Below, one piece after another: positions 26,344 through 35,239 of a DNA stretch of 64,000 bases. This DNA is from Burkholderia vietnamiensis LMG 10929 (lineage in GTDB: Bacteria > Pseudomonadota > Gammaproteobacteria > Burkholderiales > Burkholderiaceae). Below the pieces are notes generated by a model. That model saw only the letters and a list, made by a program, of their open reading frames with translations, searched no databases and had not been told where the DNA came from. The position numbers and the translations under genes are program-made. Numbering within the stretch: position 1 is the stretch's first letter; each line of letters starts with the position of its first letter. Location of the stretch: assembly GCF_000959445.1 (NCBI RefSeq), contig NZ_CP009631.1, positions 2,418,001 through 2,482,000 on the forward strand. Direction: 5' to 3'.

Positions 26344-28629
26344 TCACCAGTTGTATTTCGCGGTGGCGATCACGGTGCGATCGGTGCCGAAGATGCAGAC
26401 GCTGGTCGACTGGCAACCGCTGATGTAGTGGCGGTTGAACAGGTTCGTGCCGTTCACGGCGAAGCGCCAGTTGCGCGTGTCGTAATGCACGCCCGCGTCG
26501 TACAGCGTGTAGCTCGCGACCGTCAGCGAGTTGTCGGCCGCGCCGGCCGCCGCGCTCTGGTAACGCACGCCGCCGCCCAGCCCGAAGCCCGCGAGCGGCC
26601 CCGTGTGCCAGGTCCAGTCGGCCCACAGCGACGCCATCTGGCGCGGCCGCGGAATGTCGACCGGCCAGTTGTTCAGCGACGCGTCGTTGGCCTGCACGTT
26701 CTTCACGTCCTGATAGACGTACGACGCGATCAGCGACAGGTTGCGCGTGAGCTTGCCGGTCGCGTTCAGCTCGATGCCGCGCGAGCGCACTTCGCCGGTC
26801 TGGATCGACGTCGTGCCGGCCGGGTCGAGGTTGGTCGGCGTCGGCGTCAGCACGTTCGTCTGGTTGATCTGGTAGATCGCCGCGCTCAGCATCAGGTTCT
26901 TGCCCGGCGGCTGCCAGCGCAGCCCGGCCTCGATCTGCTTGCCGCGGGTCGGCTGCGGCAGGCCGCCGCCGTACAGGTTCACGCCGATCAGCGGGTTGAA
27001 CGACGTCGCGTAGCTGACGTACGGCGACAACCCGTAGTCGCCCTGGTACGTGAGGCCCACGCGGCCGGTGAACGCGGTGACGTCGGCCTTCGACTGCGTG
27101 CCGCCCGCACGGTCGTCCATCCGCTGATTGACCCAGTCCTCGCGGCCGCCGAGCGTCAGCGTCCAGCGGTTCCACTTGATCTGGTCCTGCGCGTACAGCC
27201 CGAACGTGTTCATCGTCGTGTACGTGTTGGTGCGGTACGTCGTGTTCGGCGGCGAAAACACCGACAGCGTGACCGGCGTGTAGACCGGGTTGTAGAGGTT
27301 CAGCGTCGGCGCGGCGGCCAGCCATTCGCTGTCGGTCGCGGTCTGCCGGTTGTACTGGAAGCCGAGCAGCAGCGTGTGCTCGAACGGGCCGGTGCCGAAG
27401 CGGCCCTGCAGGTTGTTGTCGATGTCGAAGCGGCTGTAGTTGGTCTGGAACACGCCGGCCCAGCGGTTGATGTCGGTGAGGCTGCCGTCCGCGAAGCCCG
27501 CGCCGAACACCGAGCCGTTGTCGAGCGACAGGTGCATCCAGCGCACGTTCTGGCGGAACGTCCACATCGAGTTCAGGTTGCGCTCGAACTGATAGCCGAG
27601 CGACCACTGCTTCTTGCGGTAGTAGTTGAAGTTCGGGTCGCCGCCGTAGACGTCCTTGTCGAGCTGCCCGTTCGGGTTCGGCAACACGGTGCCCTGCGCG
27701 GGCAGGAAGTTCGACGAGATGTCGCCCCAGTCCTGCAGGTAGGTAGCCGACAGCGTCAGCGACGTGTCGGCGTCCGGGCGCCAGCGGAACGACGGCGCGA
27801 GCGCGACGCGCTGGTCGTTGTTCGGCCCCGTCAACGCGTTGCCGTCGCGCGCGACGCCGACGAAGCGGTACGCATACTTGCCGTCCGCATCGAGCTTGTC
27901 GCCGACGTCGATCATGAACTGCTTGCGCGCATAGTTGCCGAACTGCACGCCGGCTTCGCGCACGCGCTCGCCGTCGGCCGTCTTGGTCTGCACGTCGATG
28001 ATCGCGCCGGGGTCGCCCGCGCCGTACAGCACCGACGTCGGCCCGCGCAGCACGGTGATGCTGTCGATCATGTACGGATCGACGCGCCAGCTCGACAGGT
28101 TCAGCGTGTTCGGCACCTGCAGCCCGTTCACGAACGCGGTCGGCGTGAAGCCGCGCAGCGCCGCGTACCAGTCGGAGCGGTTGTCCGAGCCGTACGACGA
28201 GAAGCCCGGCACGTAGCGCAGCGCGGCGTTCACGTCGGTCGCGCCGGTCATCTCGATCTGCTGCGCGGTGACGACGTTGATCGTCTGCGGGATCTCGTCG
28301 AGCGCCGTGTCGGTCTTGGTGCCGGTGCGGCTGCGCTTCGCGACGAGCCCGACCGTGCCGTCGCCGGCCGCGCTCGCTTTGACGGTGATCGCCGGCAGCG
28401 TGCCGGCGGCGCTTCCGGCCGCGGTGCCTACCGCCGTGCCTACCGCGGTGCCTACCGCCGTGCCCTTCGGCGCAGCGACCGGCGTAGCGGCCGATCCACC
28501 GTCCTGCACGCCGTTCTGCGCGCCTGCAGCGGCTGGCGTCTGCGCGAACGCGTGCCCCGCCGCCATCCCGAACGCGACGCTCGCTGCCGCTGCGATCGCA
28601 CGCAAACGCGTGCCTGTTGCCCACTCCAT
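26344..28629 (-). CDS. orbA: TonB-dependent ferric ornibactin receptor OrbA
   Basis: 761 aa from this start. Outer-membrane siderophore receptor: signal peptide, then TonB-box/plug region (DEIPQTINVVTAQQIEMTGA, VLRGPTSVLYGAGDPGAIID), then a 22-strand barrel ending in the typical aromatic C-terminus KYNW. I prefer the ATG at 28629 because GGGAG lies 8 bases upstream; an ATG at 28653 in the same frame adds 8 residues but has no ribosome binding site. Just after the signal peptide are repeats of GTAV encoded by a 12-bp tandem repeat. It lies between pvdA and pvdF. Confidence 0.93.
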   Translation of the reverse strand: MEWATGTRLRAIAAAASVAFGMAAGHAFAQTPAAAGAQNGVQDGGSAATPVAAPKGTAVGTAVGTAVGTAAGSAAGTLPAITVKASAAGDGTVGLVAKRSRTGTKTDTALDEIPQTINVVTAQQIEMTGATDVNAALRYVPGFSSYGSDNRSDWYAALRGFTPTAFVNGLQVPNTLNLSSWRVDPYMIDSITVLRGPTSVLYGAGDPGAIIDVQTKTADGERVREAGVQFGNYARKQFMIDVGDKLDADGKYAYRFVGVARDGNALTGPNNDQRVALAPSFRWRPDADTSLTLSATYLQDWGDISSNFLPAQGTVLPNPNGQLDKDVYGGDPNFNYYRKKQWSLGYQFERNLNSMWTFRQNVRWMHLSLDNGSVFGAGFADGSLTDINRWAGVFQTNYSRFDIDNNLQGRFGTGPFEHTLLLGFQYNRQTATDSEWLAAAPTLNLYNPVYTPVTLSVFSPPNTTYRTNTYTTMNTFGLYAQDQIKWNRWTLTLGGREDWVNQRMDDRAGGTQSKADVTAFTGRVGLTYQGDYGLSPYVSYATSFNPLIGVNLYGGGLPQPTRGKQIEAGLRWQPPGKNLMLSAAIYQINQTNVLTPTPTNLDPAGTTSIQTGEVRSRGIELNATGKLTRNLSLIASYVYQDVKNVQANDASLNNWPVDIPRPRQMASLWADWTWHTGPLAGFGLGGGVRYQSAAAGAADNSLTVASYTLYDAGVHYDTRNWRFAVNGTNLFNRHYISGCQSTSVCIFGTDRTVIATAKYNW
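28421..28464 (-). repeat. 12-bp tandem repeat inside orbA
   Basis: Plus-strand reading: units GCGGTGCCTACC and GCCGTGCCTACC alternate for nearly four copies. They encode Gly-Thr-Ala-Val repeats just before the receptor plug. Copy changes would stay in frame. Confidence 0.8.
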
Positions 28630-28675
28630 GTTGCTCTGCTCCCGTTTATTCATGCGGTCATCGACCGCACCTTTG

Positions 28676-30055
28676 TCAAAGAGCGCAAGCCATCCGGCCC
28701 GCGCTCGCCCCGTCTTGATGTCGTTGTTCGTGTCGCGGCAGGCCCGCGTCGTCGTCGCGGGCGAGCGACGCCGCCTCCTCGAGCGACCTGCAGATCTCGT
28801 CCGCGCGGCGCGCCAGCACCGACAGCAGCGTGTCCGACAGCCCGTGGCTGTCCTCGCAGCAGCCTTGCAGGTAGATGCGCGGCGTGAAGTGCTCGGGCGT
28901 CGCGAGCCGGTAGTCGCGCGCGACCTCGCCGCGCGCGAGCGCCTCGCCGAGATACGGCGCGAGCCCGTCGAGCAACGTCGTATGCGTATCGCGCCGGTAG
29001 CCGGTCGCGAGCACGAGCGCGTCGAAGCGCTCGACGCGCGTGCTGCCGTTCATCCGGTCGCGCAGCGTCAGCTCGATGCGGCCGTCGGCGCCGCGCTGCA
29101 CGCCCTCGATCGCGCGGTTCGCCAGCAGCGCATGGCGCGGCGTGCCGTCGATGCGCTGCAGGTACAGCATTTCGTAGATCTGCTCGATCAGCGGCCGGTC
29201 GACCACCGCGTAGTTGGTGTCGCGATAGCGTTCGAGCAGCGCGCGGCGCGCGTCGTGCGGCTGCGCATAGACGACGTCGGTGAACTCGGGGCTGAAGATC
29301 TCGTTGACGAACGGGCTGTCGTCGGCCGGCTTCAATGCGCCCGCGCGCATCACGAGGCTCGCGTCGACGTGCGGGAAACGGCGCGCGAGATCGACGAACA
29401 CCTCGGCCGCGCTCTGCCCCGCGCCGATCACCGCGACGCGGCGGCGTGCGCCGTCCGGCGCCGCGACGAGGCGCTCGATGTCGGCGAGATACGACGACGA
29501 ATGGATCACGCGATCGCGGCCGAGCGCGGCGAACGCCTCGGGCACCGCCGGCGTGCCGCCGACGCCGACCGACAGCGCGCGCGTGACGCGCTGGCGCTCG
29601 CGGCCGGCCGCGTCGCACGACAGCACGCGTAGCGCGTCGACGCGCGCGCCGTCGCCGTGCACGGGCTCGATCGCGGTGACGGTCTCGCCGTAGTGCACGT
29701 GCCGGCCGAACGCGTCGGCGACCCAGCTGAGGTAGTCGTGGAATTCGACGCGGGTCGGATAGAAGTTCTTCAGGTTCACGAATTCGTTGAGCCGGCCGCG
29801 TTCGAACAGGTAGTTGATGAACGTGTAGCGGCTCGTCGGATCGCGCATCGTGACGAGGTCCTTCAGAAACGAGATCTGCATCCGGCAGTCGTCGAGCAGC
29901 ATGCCGCGGTGCCAGCCGAACGCGGGCTGGCGCTCGACGAAGCACTGCGCGAGCGGGCGCGCGCCGTCGCCGCGTTCCGCGATACGCACCGCCAGCGCGA
30001 GGTTAGACGGCCCGAAGCCGACGCCGATCAGGTCGAATACGGTTTCTCTCTGCAT
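28676..30055 (-). CDS. pvdA: L-ornithine N5-monooxygenase PvdA
   Basis: 459 aa, normal length. FAD- and NADPH-dependent hydroxylation of ornithine at N5, providing both hydroxamate precursors. The FAD site is GVGFGPSNLAL near the N-terminus, the NADPH site is VAVIGAGQSAAEVFVD in the middle, and ATGYRRDTH lies near the end. AGGGAG is 9 bases before the ATG. It follows orbJ after 189 bases that contain no recognisable gene; I expected orbK there. Confidence 0.95.
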   Translation of the reverse strand: MQRETVFDLIGVGFGPSNLALAVRIAERGDGARPLAQCFVERQPAFGWHRGMLLDDCRMQISFLKDLVTMRDPTSRYTFINYLFERGRLNEFVNLKNFYPTRVEFHDYLSWVADAFGRHVHYGETVTAIEPVHGDGARVDALRVLSCDAAGRERQRVTRALSVGVGGTPAVPEAFAALGRDRVIHSSSYLADIERLVAAPDGARRRVAVIGAGQSAAEVFVDLARRFPHVDASLVMRAGALKPADDSPFVNEIFSPEFTDVVYAQPHDARRALLERYRDTNYAVVDRPLIEQIYEMLYLQRIDGTPRHALLANRAIEGVQRGADGRIELTLRDRMNGSTRVERFDALVLATGYRRDTHTTLLDGLAPYLGEALARGEVARDYRLATPEHFTPRIYLQGCCEDSHGLSDTLLSVLARRADEICRSLEEAASLARDDDAGLPRHEQRHQDGASAGRMACAL

Positions 30056-30244
30056 GTCTCTCAGCTCCCTTGTCGGTAGAACCGGCCCGTCGACGATGAC
30101 GGCCGGCGAACAACGTGTTGCGCCGCGCGCGCGGGCACGGCGGCTGCACGACGCGGATGTCGGCGCGTCTCGCGCACGGCGCGGCGGCCGGGCGGAAACG
30201 CGACGCGACGGGTATCGAATCGCGCGAAGCGGTTCGCACGCACT

Positions 30245-33200
30245 TCAGCCGGCATCGCGCGCCTCCTGCGCCGTTTCGGCCGTCGCGTCGAGCCGCGCGC
30301 CGAGCGCGGCGAGCGTCGGTGCGGCGAACACGTCGGCGACCGTCAGCGCGTGACCGGCGCCGCACGCCGCATCGACGAAACGCACGACGTCGAACGAGGT
30401 CGCGCCGGCGGCGAACAGATCGGCATCGGGCGGCGGCGCGGCGCACGCAAACGTGTCGGACCACAGCGCGGCCAGTGCGGCAACGGCGTGGCGGGCTTGC
30501 GGCGCCGTGTCGGCCACGCGCGCACGCGCGGCCGTCGACGCCGCGAACCGCGCGTCCGGCACACCGAGCCGCGCTTCGGGCGCGACCGCGAAACGCGCGA
30601 GCTCGTCGTGATAGACGTCGACGAGCGCAGCGACGAACGCAGCGTCGAGCAGTTCGTCCGCATACGAGAACGCGGCGCTCACGCGGCCGTCCGGATGCTC
30701 GACGACGTCCAGCTCGAGCGTGAACACCACGCGGTGGCGCACGTCGTCGAATTCGGTGAGCGTCAGGCCGGCCCAGTCGCGGGTCGCGGCGCCGCTCGGC
30801 CGCAGGTAGTTGAACATCACCTGGAACAGCGGATTGGCCTGGGCGGCGCGCGGCGCGTGCAGCGCGGCGACGACGTCGGCGAACGGCACGTCCGCATGCG
30901 CATACGCGGCGAGCGCGGTGTCGCGCAGCTGCGCGAGCACGTCGGCGCGGCTCGCCGTCGCGTCGAGCCGCGTGCGCACGACCACCGCGTTGATGAACAG
31001 GCCGAGCGCATCGTGCGCCGCGTCGCCCGCCAGCTCGCGCGTCGACGCGAGCACGCCGACCGGCTGGTCGGCCGCGCCCGTCACGCGGAACAGCGCGGTG
31101 TTGAGCGCCGCGTGCAGCAGCATCGGCAACGTCGCACGCGCGGCCGTTGCGGCGTCGCGCGCCGCCCGGATCGTCGTCGGGTCGAATTCGATCGCGATGC
31201 GCGCGGCCCGCCATTGCGGAACGGCCGGCGCATCCGCACGCTGCGGCAGCACGCGCGGCGGCAGATCGGCGAGCGCGTCGCGCCAGTACGCGACGCGCGC
31301 TGCCGCGCACGGCGGCGGGAGCACGAGCGACGTGCGCGGCAGCGGCGTCGTGGCGGGTGCCGATGCCGATGCGGTTGCGCCGCGCACGTGTTCGACATAG
31401 CGCGCCCGCACGGCGTCGAGCCACAACTCGATCGATTCGCCATCCGACACGATGTGATGGATCACCACCGACAGCACATGATCGTGCGTGCCGAGCCGCA
31501 CGACGCGCGCGCGCCACAGCGGCGCATCGGCTTCGAGGTCGAACGGCGTGAGCGCGTCGGCGGCCGTCAGCTGCGCCGCGCGCTCGAGCGCGTCGGGCTG
31601 CGTAGCGACGTCGACGAGCGGTAACGTGACCGGCGTAACCGGTGCGACGCGCTGGCCCGGCAGCATGCCGGCGCGCGCGACGAGCCGCGTGCGCAGTGCG
31701 GGATGCGCGGCGGCAGCCGCCGCAAACGCCGCGCGCAACGCGTCGACGTCGAGCGGCCCGCGCACGCGCAGCGCGAGCGGAATGTTGTAGGCGGCGTTGT
31801 CCGGCTGCGCGCGCCACAGGAACCACAGCGCGAGCTGCGCGGGCGACAGCGGCCACACGCCGTCGGCGTCGGGCTTCACCGCGGCGGCGGTGTGCGACGC
31901 GCTGCGGGCGTGCGCCGCACGCGGCGCATCGGCGAGCTGCGCCGCATATTGCGCGAGCACCGGCGCCTCGAACAGCGCGCGCACCGGCACGTCGCGGCCG
32001 AGCCGTTCGGCCACGCGCGTCGCCACGCGCACCGCGGCGAGCGAATGGCCGCCAAGCTCGAAGAAGTGGTCGCCGCGGCCGACGCGCTCGACGTTCAGCA
32101 CGTCGCGCCAGATCGCCGCGAGCGCGGCTTCGTCGCCATCATGCGGCGCCTCGTATGCGCGCTCGACGCGCACCGGCGCGGGCAGCCGCGCGCGATCGAC
32201 CTTGCTGTTCGCGTTGCGCGGCAGCGCGTCCAGCACGATCAGTTGCGCGGGCACCATGTAGTCGGGCAGCGTGCGGCGCAGATGCGCATCGAGCATCGCC
32301 GCGTCGACGGGCTGTGTATCCGCCCGTGCATCGGCGCTCAGCTCGACGTAGGCGACGAGCTGCGCATGCGCGCCCTGCCCGTGCACGACCGCGCACGCTT
32401 CGCGCACCGCATCGTGCGCGGCCAGTTGCGTCTCGATTTCGCCGAGCTCGATGCGCAGCCCGCGCAGCTTCACCTGATGATCGACGCGGCCGATGAAGTC
32501 GAACACGCCGTCCGCGCGACGCCGCACCAGATCGCCGGTGCGATACAGCCGCGCGCCGGGCGCGCCGTACGGATCGGGCACGAAGCGCTCTGCCGTCAAC
32601 GCCGGACGATCGAGATAGCCGCGCGCGACGCCGATCCCCTCGCCGCCCAGATACAGTTCGCCGATCACGCCGACCGGCAGCGGCCGCAACCGCGCGTCGA
32701 GCACGTGCGCGGTGCGCGCGCCGACCAGCGTGCCGATCGGCAGATAGGCCGCATCGCCGAGCTTCGCGAGATCGTCGCCGGGCGCGAACATCCACAGCGT
32801 CGGCGTGATCACGGTTTCGGTCGGGCCGTAGCCGTTCACCACGCGCACGTTCGGCATCGCGCGGCGCAGCATCGCGAACGCTTCGCGCGACGTCGCCTCG
32901 CCGCCGACGGTCAACGAGCGCAGCGTCGGCGGCGCGCCGTGCGCGAGCGTCCATTCGGCGAGCTGCGCGGCGCAGCCCGGCGGCACGTAGGTCATCGTCA
33001 CGCCGTCGCGCGCCATCATCGCGCAGGTCTGTGCGGGCGGCCACAGCACGTCGGCGGTGATCGACACCGCGGCGCCCGACAGGTATTGCGAAAACCAGCC
33101 TTCGTGCGCGCCGTCGAAGTTGACCGACTGGAACAGCAGGAACACGTCGCTTTCGCGCACGCCGTAGCGTTCGGCGATCGCGACGCAATGGCGCGCGAAC

Positions 33201-35230
33201 GCCGCGTGATCGACGATCACGCCCTTCGGCGTGCCGGTCGAGCCCGACGTATAGATCACGTAGGCCGCATGACCGGGCAGCACGTCGGGCAGTTCGACGT
33301 GCTGGGCTTCGTCGAGCGCATCGACTTCATCCGCATGCCAGATGCGCAACCCGGACAGCGCGGGCAGCGACGCGGCACTTGCGCGGTCGGTCAGCACGTG
33401 CGCGATGCCCGCGTCGCCGACGATCTGCGCGAGCCGTTCGCGCGGGTGCGCGGGATCGAGCGGCACGAACGCCGCGCCCGACTTCAGCACCGCGATCAGC
33501 GCGACCAGCAGATCGACCGAGCGCTGCAGCGCGACGCCCACGCGCATCTCGGGCCGCACGCCGGCCGCGACCAGGTTGCGCGCGATGCGCGCGGCGCGCG
33601 CGTCGACCTCGCCGCGCGTCAGCGCGCGCTCGATATCGGCGACGCCGCGTGCGTCGGGCCGCTTGCGCGCATGCGCGGCGATGCGCGCGTGCACCGGCAC
33701 GAACGGCTCGGCGTCGGCCGCGCCGGCCCGCGCGTTCCATGCGAACAGTTGCGCGAGCTCGTCGGCCGGCAGCCAGTCGAGCTCGCCGATCGGCGCGGCA
33801 GGCTGCGCGAGCGCGGCGTCGAGCAGCGTGACGAAGCGCGCGGCGAGCCGCGCGATCGCGGCGGCGTCGAACAGGTCCAGCGCATAGATGAACGCGGCGT
33901 CGAAGGCGCCGTCGGGCGTCGCTTCGACGGCGAGCGTCAGGTCGAATTTCGCGGACGGCGTGCCGGACGGCAGCCATGCGGCCGACGCCGCGCCGAGCGC
34001 GGGAGGCGCGCGGCGCTCGCCGTAGGCGGCCATCACCTGGAACAGCGGATGATGGCTCGCGCTGCGCGGCACGCCGAGCGCGTCGACGACCTGCTCGAAC
34101 GGCACGTCCTGATGCATCTGCGCATCGACGAGCGCGCGCTGCGTGCGCGCGACCAGCGACGCGAAATCGCCGTGCGCCGGCACGTCGACGTCGATCGCGA
34201 GCGTGTTGACGAAGAAGCCGATCAGGCCGGCCGTCTCCGCGCGTTCGCGGTTCGCGGCCGGCACGCCGATGCAGATCCGCGCGTCGCCGGTCGCCCGCGC
34301 GAGCAGCGCGTCGAGCGCCGCGAGCAGCACCGCGAACGGCGTCGCGCCCGCGTCGGCCGCGAACGCCCGCAGCCGCGCACCGAGGCGCGCATCGAGCGAA
34401 AACCCGTGACGTGCGCCGCGCGCGCTGCGGCGCGCCGGCCGCGCGGCCGCACCGGGCAGCGTGAGCACGCCGCGTTGCGGATCGAGCCGCGCGCGCCAGA
34501 ACGCGAGCTGGCGCTCGCGCTCGCCGGCATCGAGCCAGCGGCGCTGCCACAGCGCATAGTCCGCGTACTGGATCGGCAGCGGCGCGAGCGACACCGCTTC
34601 GCCCGACGCGTAGGCACGGTAGAACGCCGCCAGCTCGAACAGCAGCACGTCCGACGACCAGCCGTCGGACACGATGTGGTGAACCGTCAACGCGAGCCAG
34701 TGATGCGTCGCATCGAAGCGGATCAGATGCACGCGCACGAGCGGCGGCGTGCCGAGGTCGAACGGCTCGGCTTCGTCGGCCGTCGCAATGCGCTCGGCCT
34801 GCGCGCGCCGCTGCGCGGCCGGCAGCGCCTCGAGATCGGTGTCGCGCCACGGGCAGTGCAGCGGCGCGTGGATCGTCTGCGCGACGCCGTCTTGCGTTTC
34901 GTCGAAAGTGGTGCGCAGCGCTTCGTGGCGCGCGATCAGCGCATCGCAGGCGAGCCGCAGCGCATGCGCATCCAGCGGCCCGTCGAGCGCGAGCCGCTCG
35001 GTGATGTGATACGCGTGCGGCGCATCGATCAGCCGCGCGTGCAGCCACAGCCGCGTCTGCGCGAACGATGCCGGGACGCGATCGTCGCGCGGCGTGCGCG
35101 GCGGGATCGGCAGCCTGCGGAAATCGATCCCCGCGGCGCCGAGCTTGTCGATGAACACCGCGCGCTGCGCGTCGGGCAATTGCGCGAAGCGCGCAGCGAG
35201 TGCGAGCCAGTCGGGTTGAGCGTTCGTCAT
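30245..35230 (-). CDS. orbJ: Ornibactin NRPS OrbJ (C-A-T-C plus a C-terminal carrier-like domain)
   Basis: 1661 aa. The condensation domain has HHIVSDG near residue 186. The adenylation domain has YTSGSTGTPK near 663; my reading of its specificity residues is D-G-E-T-T-G-G-I-T, of the hydroxyornithine-like kind. A carrier LGGHS lies near 1061, and a second condensation domain (HHIVSDG near 1259) probably joins the chain to putrescine. The last ~80 aa form another carrier-like domain with GATSFD near 1610. There is no thioesterase, consistent with amine release. The ribosome binding site AAGGA overlaps the orbI stop, so translation is coupled. Confidence 0.93.
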   Translation of the reverse strand: MTNAQPDWLALAARFAQLPDAQRAVFIDKLGAAGIDFRRLPIPPRTPRDDRVPASFAQTRLWLHARLIDAPHAYHITERLALDGPLDAHALRLACDALIARHEALRTTFDETQDGVAQTIHAPLHCPWRDTDLEALPAAQRRAQAERIATADEAEPFDLGTPPLVRVHLIRFDATHHWLALTVHHIVSDGWSSDVLLFELAAFYRAYASGEAVSLAPLPIQYADYALWQRRWLDAGERERQLAFWRARLDPQRGVLTLPGAAARPARRSARGARHGFSLDARLGARLRAFAADAGATPFAVLLAALDALLARATGDARICIGVPAANRERAETAGLIGFFVNTLAIDVDVPAHGDFASLVARTQRALVDAQMHQDVPFEQVVDALGVPRSASHHPLFQVMAAYGERRAPPALGAASAAWLPSGTPSAKFDLTLAVEATPDGAFDAAFIYALDLFDAAAIARLAARFVTLLDAALAQPAAPIGELDWLPADELAQLFAWNARAGAADAEPFVPVHARIAAHARKRPDARGVADIERALTRGEVDARAARIARNLVAAGVRPEMRVGVALQRSVDLLVALIAVLKSGAAFVPLDPAHPRERLAQIVGDAGIAHVLTDRASAASLPALSGLRIWHADEVDALDEAQHVELPDVLPGHAAYVIYTSGSTGTPKGVIVDHAAFARHCVAIAERYGVRESDVFLLFQSVNFDGAHEGWFSQYLSGAAVSITADVLWPPAQTCAMMARDGVTMTYVPPGCAAQLAEWTLAHGAPPTLRSLTVGGEATSREAFAMLRRAMPNVRVVNGYGPTETVITPTLWMFAPGDDLAKLGDAAYLPIGTLVGARTAHVLDARLRPLPVGVIGELYLGGEGIGVARGYLDRPALTAERFVPDPYGAPGARLYRTGDLVRRRADGVFDFIGRVDHQVKLRGLRIELGEIETQLAAHDAVREACAVVHGQGAHAQLVAYVELSADARADTQPVDAAMLDAHLRRTLPDYMVPAQLIVLDALPRNANSKVDRARLPAPVRVERAYEAPHDGDEAALAAIWRDVLNVERVGRGDHFFELGGHSLAAVRVATRVAERLGRDVPVRALFEAPVLAQYAAQLADAPRAAHARSASHTAAAVKPDADGVWPLSPAQLALWFLWRAQPDNAAYNIPLALRVRGPLDVDALRAAFAAAAAAHPALRTRLVARAGMLPGQRVAPVTPVTLPLVDVATQPDALERAAQLTAADALTPFDLEADAPLWRARVVRLGTHDHVLSVVIHHIVSDGESIELWLDAVRARYVEHVRGATASASAPATTPLPRTSLVLPPPCAAARVAYWRDALADLPPRVLPQRADAPAVPQWRAARIAIEFDPTTIRAARDAATAARATLPMLLHAALNTALFRVTGAADQPVGVLASTRELAGDAAHDALGLFINAVVVRTRLDATASRADVLAQLRDTALAAYAHADVPFADVVAALHAPRAAQANPLFQVMFNYLRPSGAATRDWAGLTLTEFDDVRHRVVFTLELDVVEHPDGRVSAAFSYADELLDAAFVAALVDVYHDELARFAVAPEARLGVPDARFAASTAARARVADTAPQARHAVAALAALWSDTFACAAPPPDADLFAAGATSFDVVRFVDAACGAGHALTVADVFAAPTLAALGARLDATAETAQEARDAG

Positions 35231-35239
35231 CCGTCGTCC

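Noticed and set aside
30061..30255. Short minus-strand reading frame between orbJ and pvdA, considered as a remnant of orbK
   Set aside because: Arg/Ala-rich with no acyltransferase motif; similarity to orbK cannot be supported from the sequence alone.
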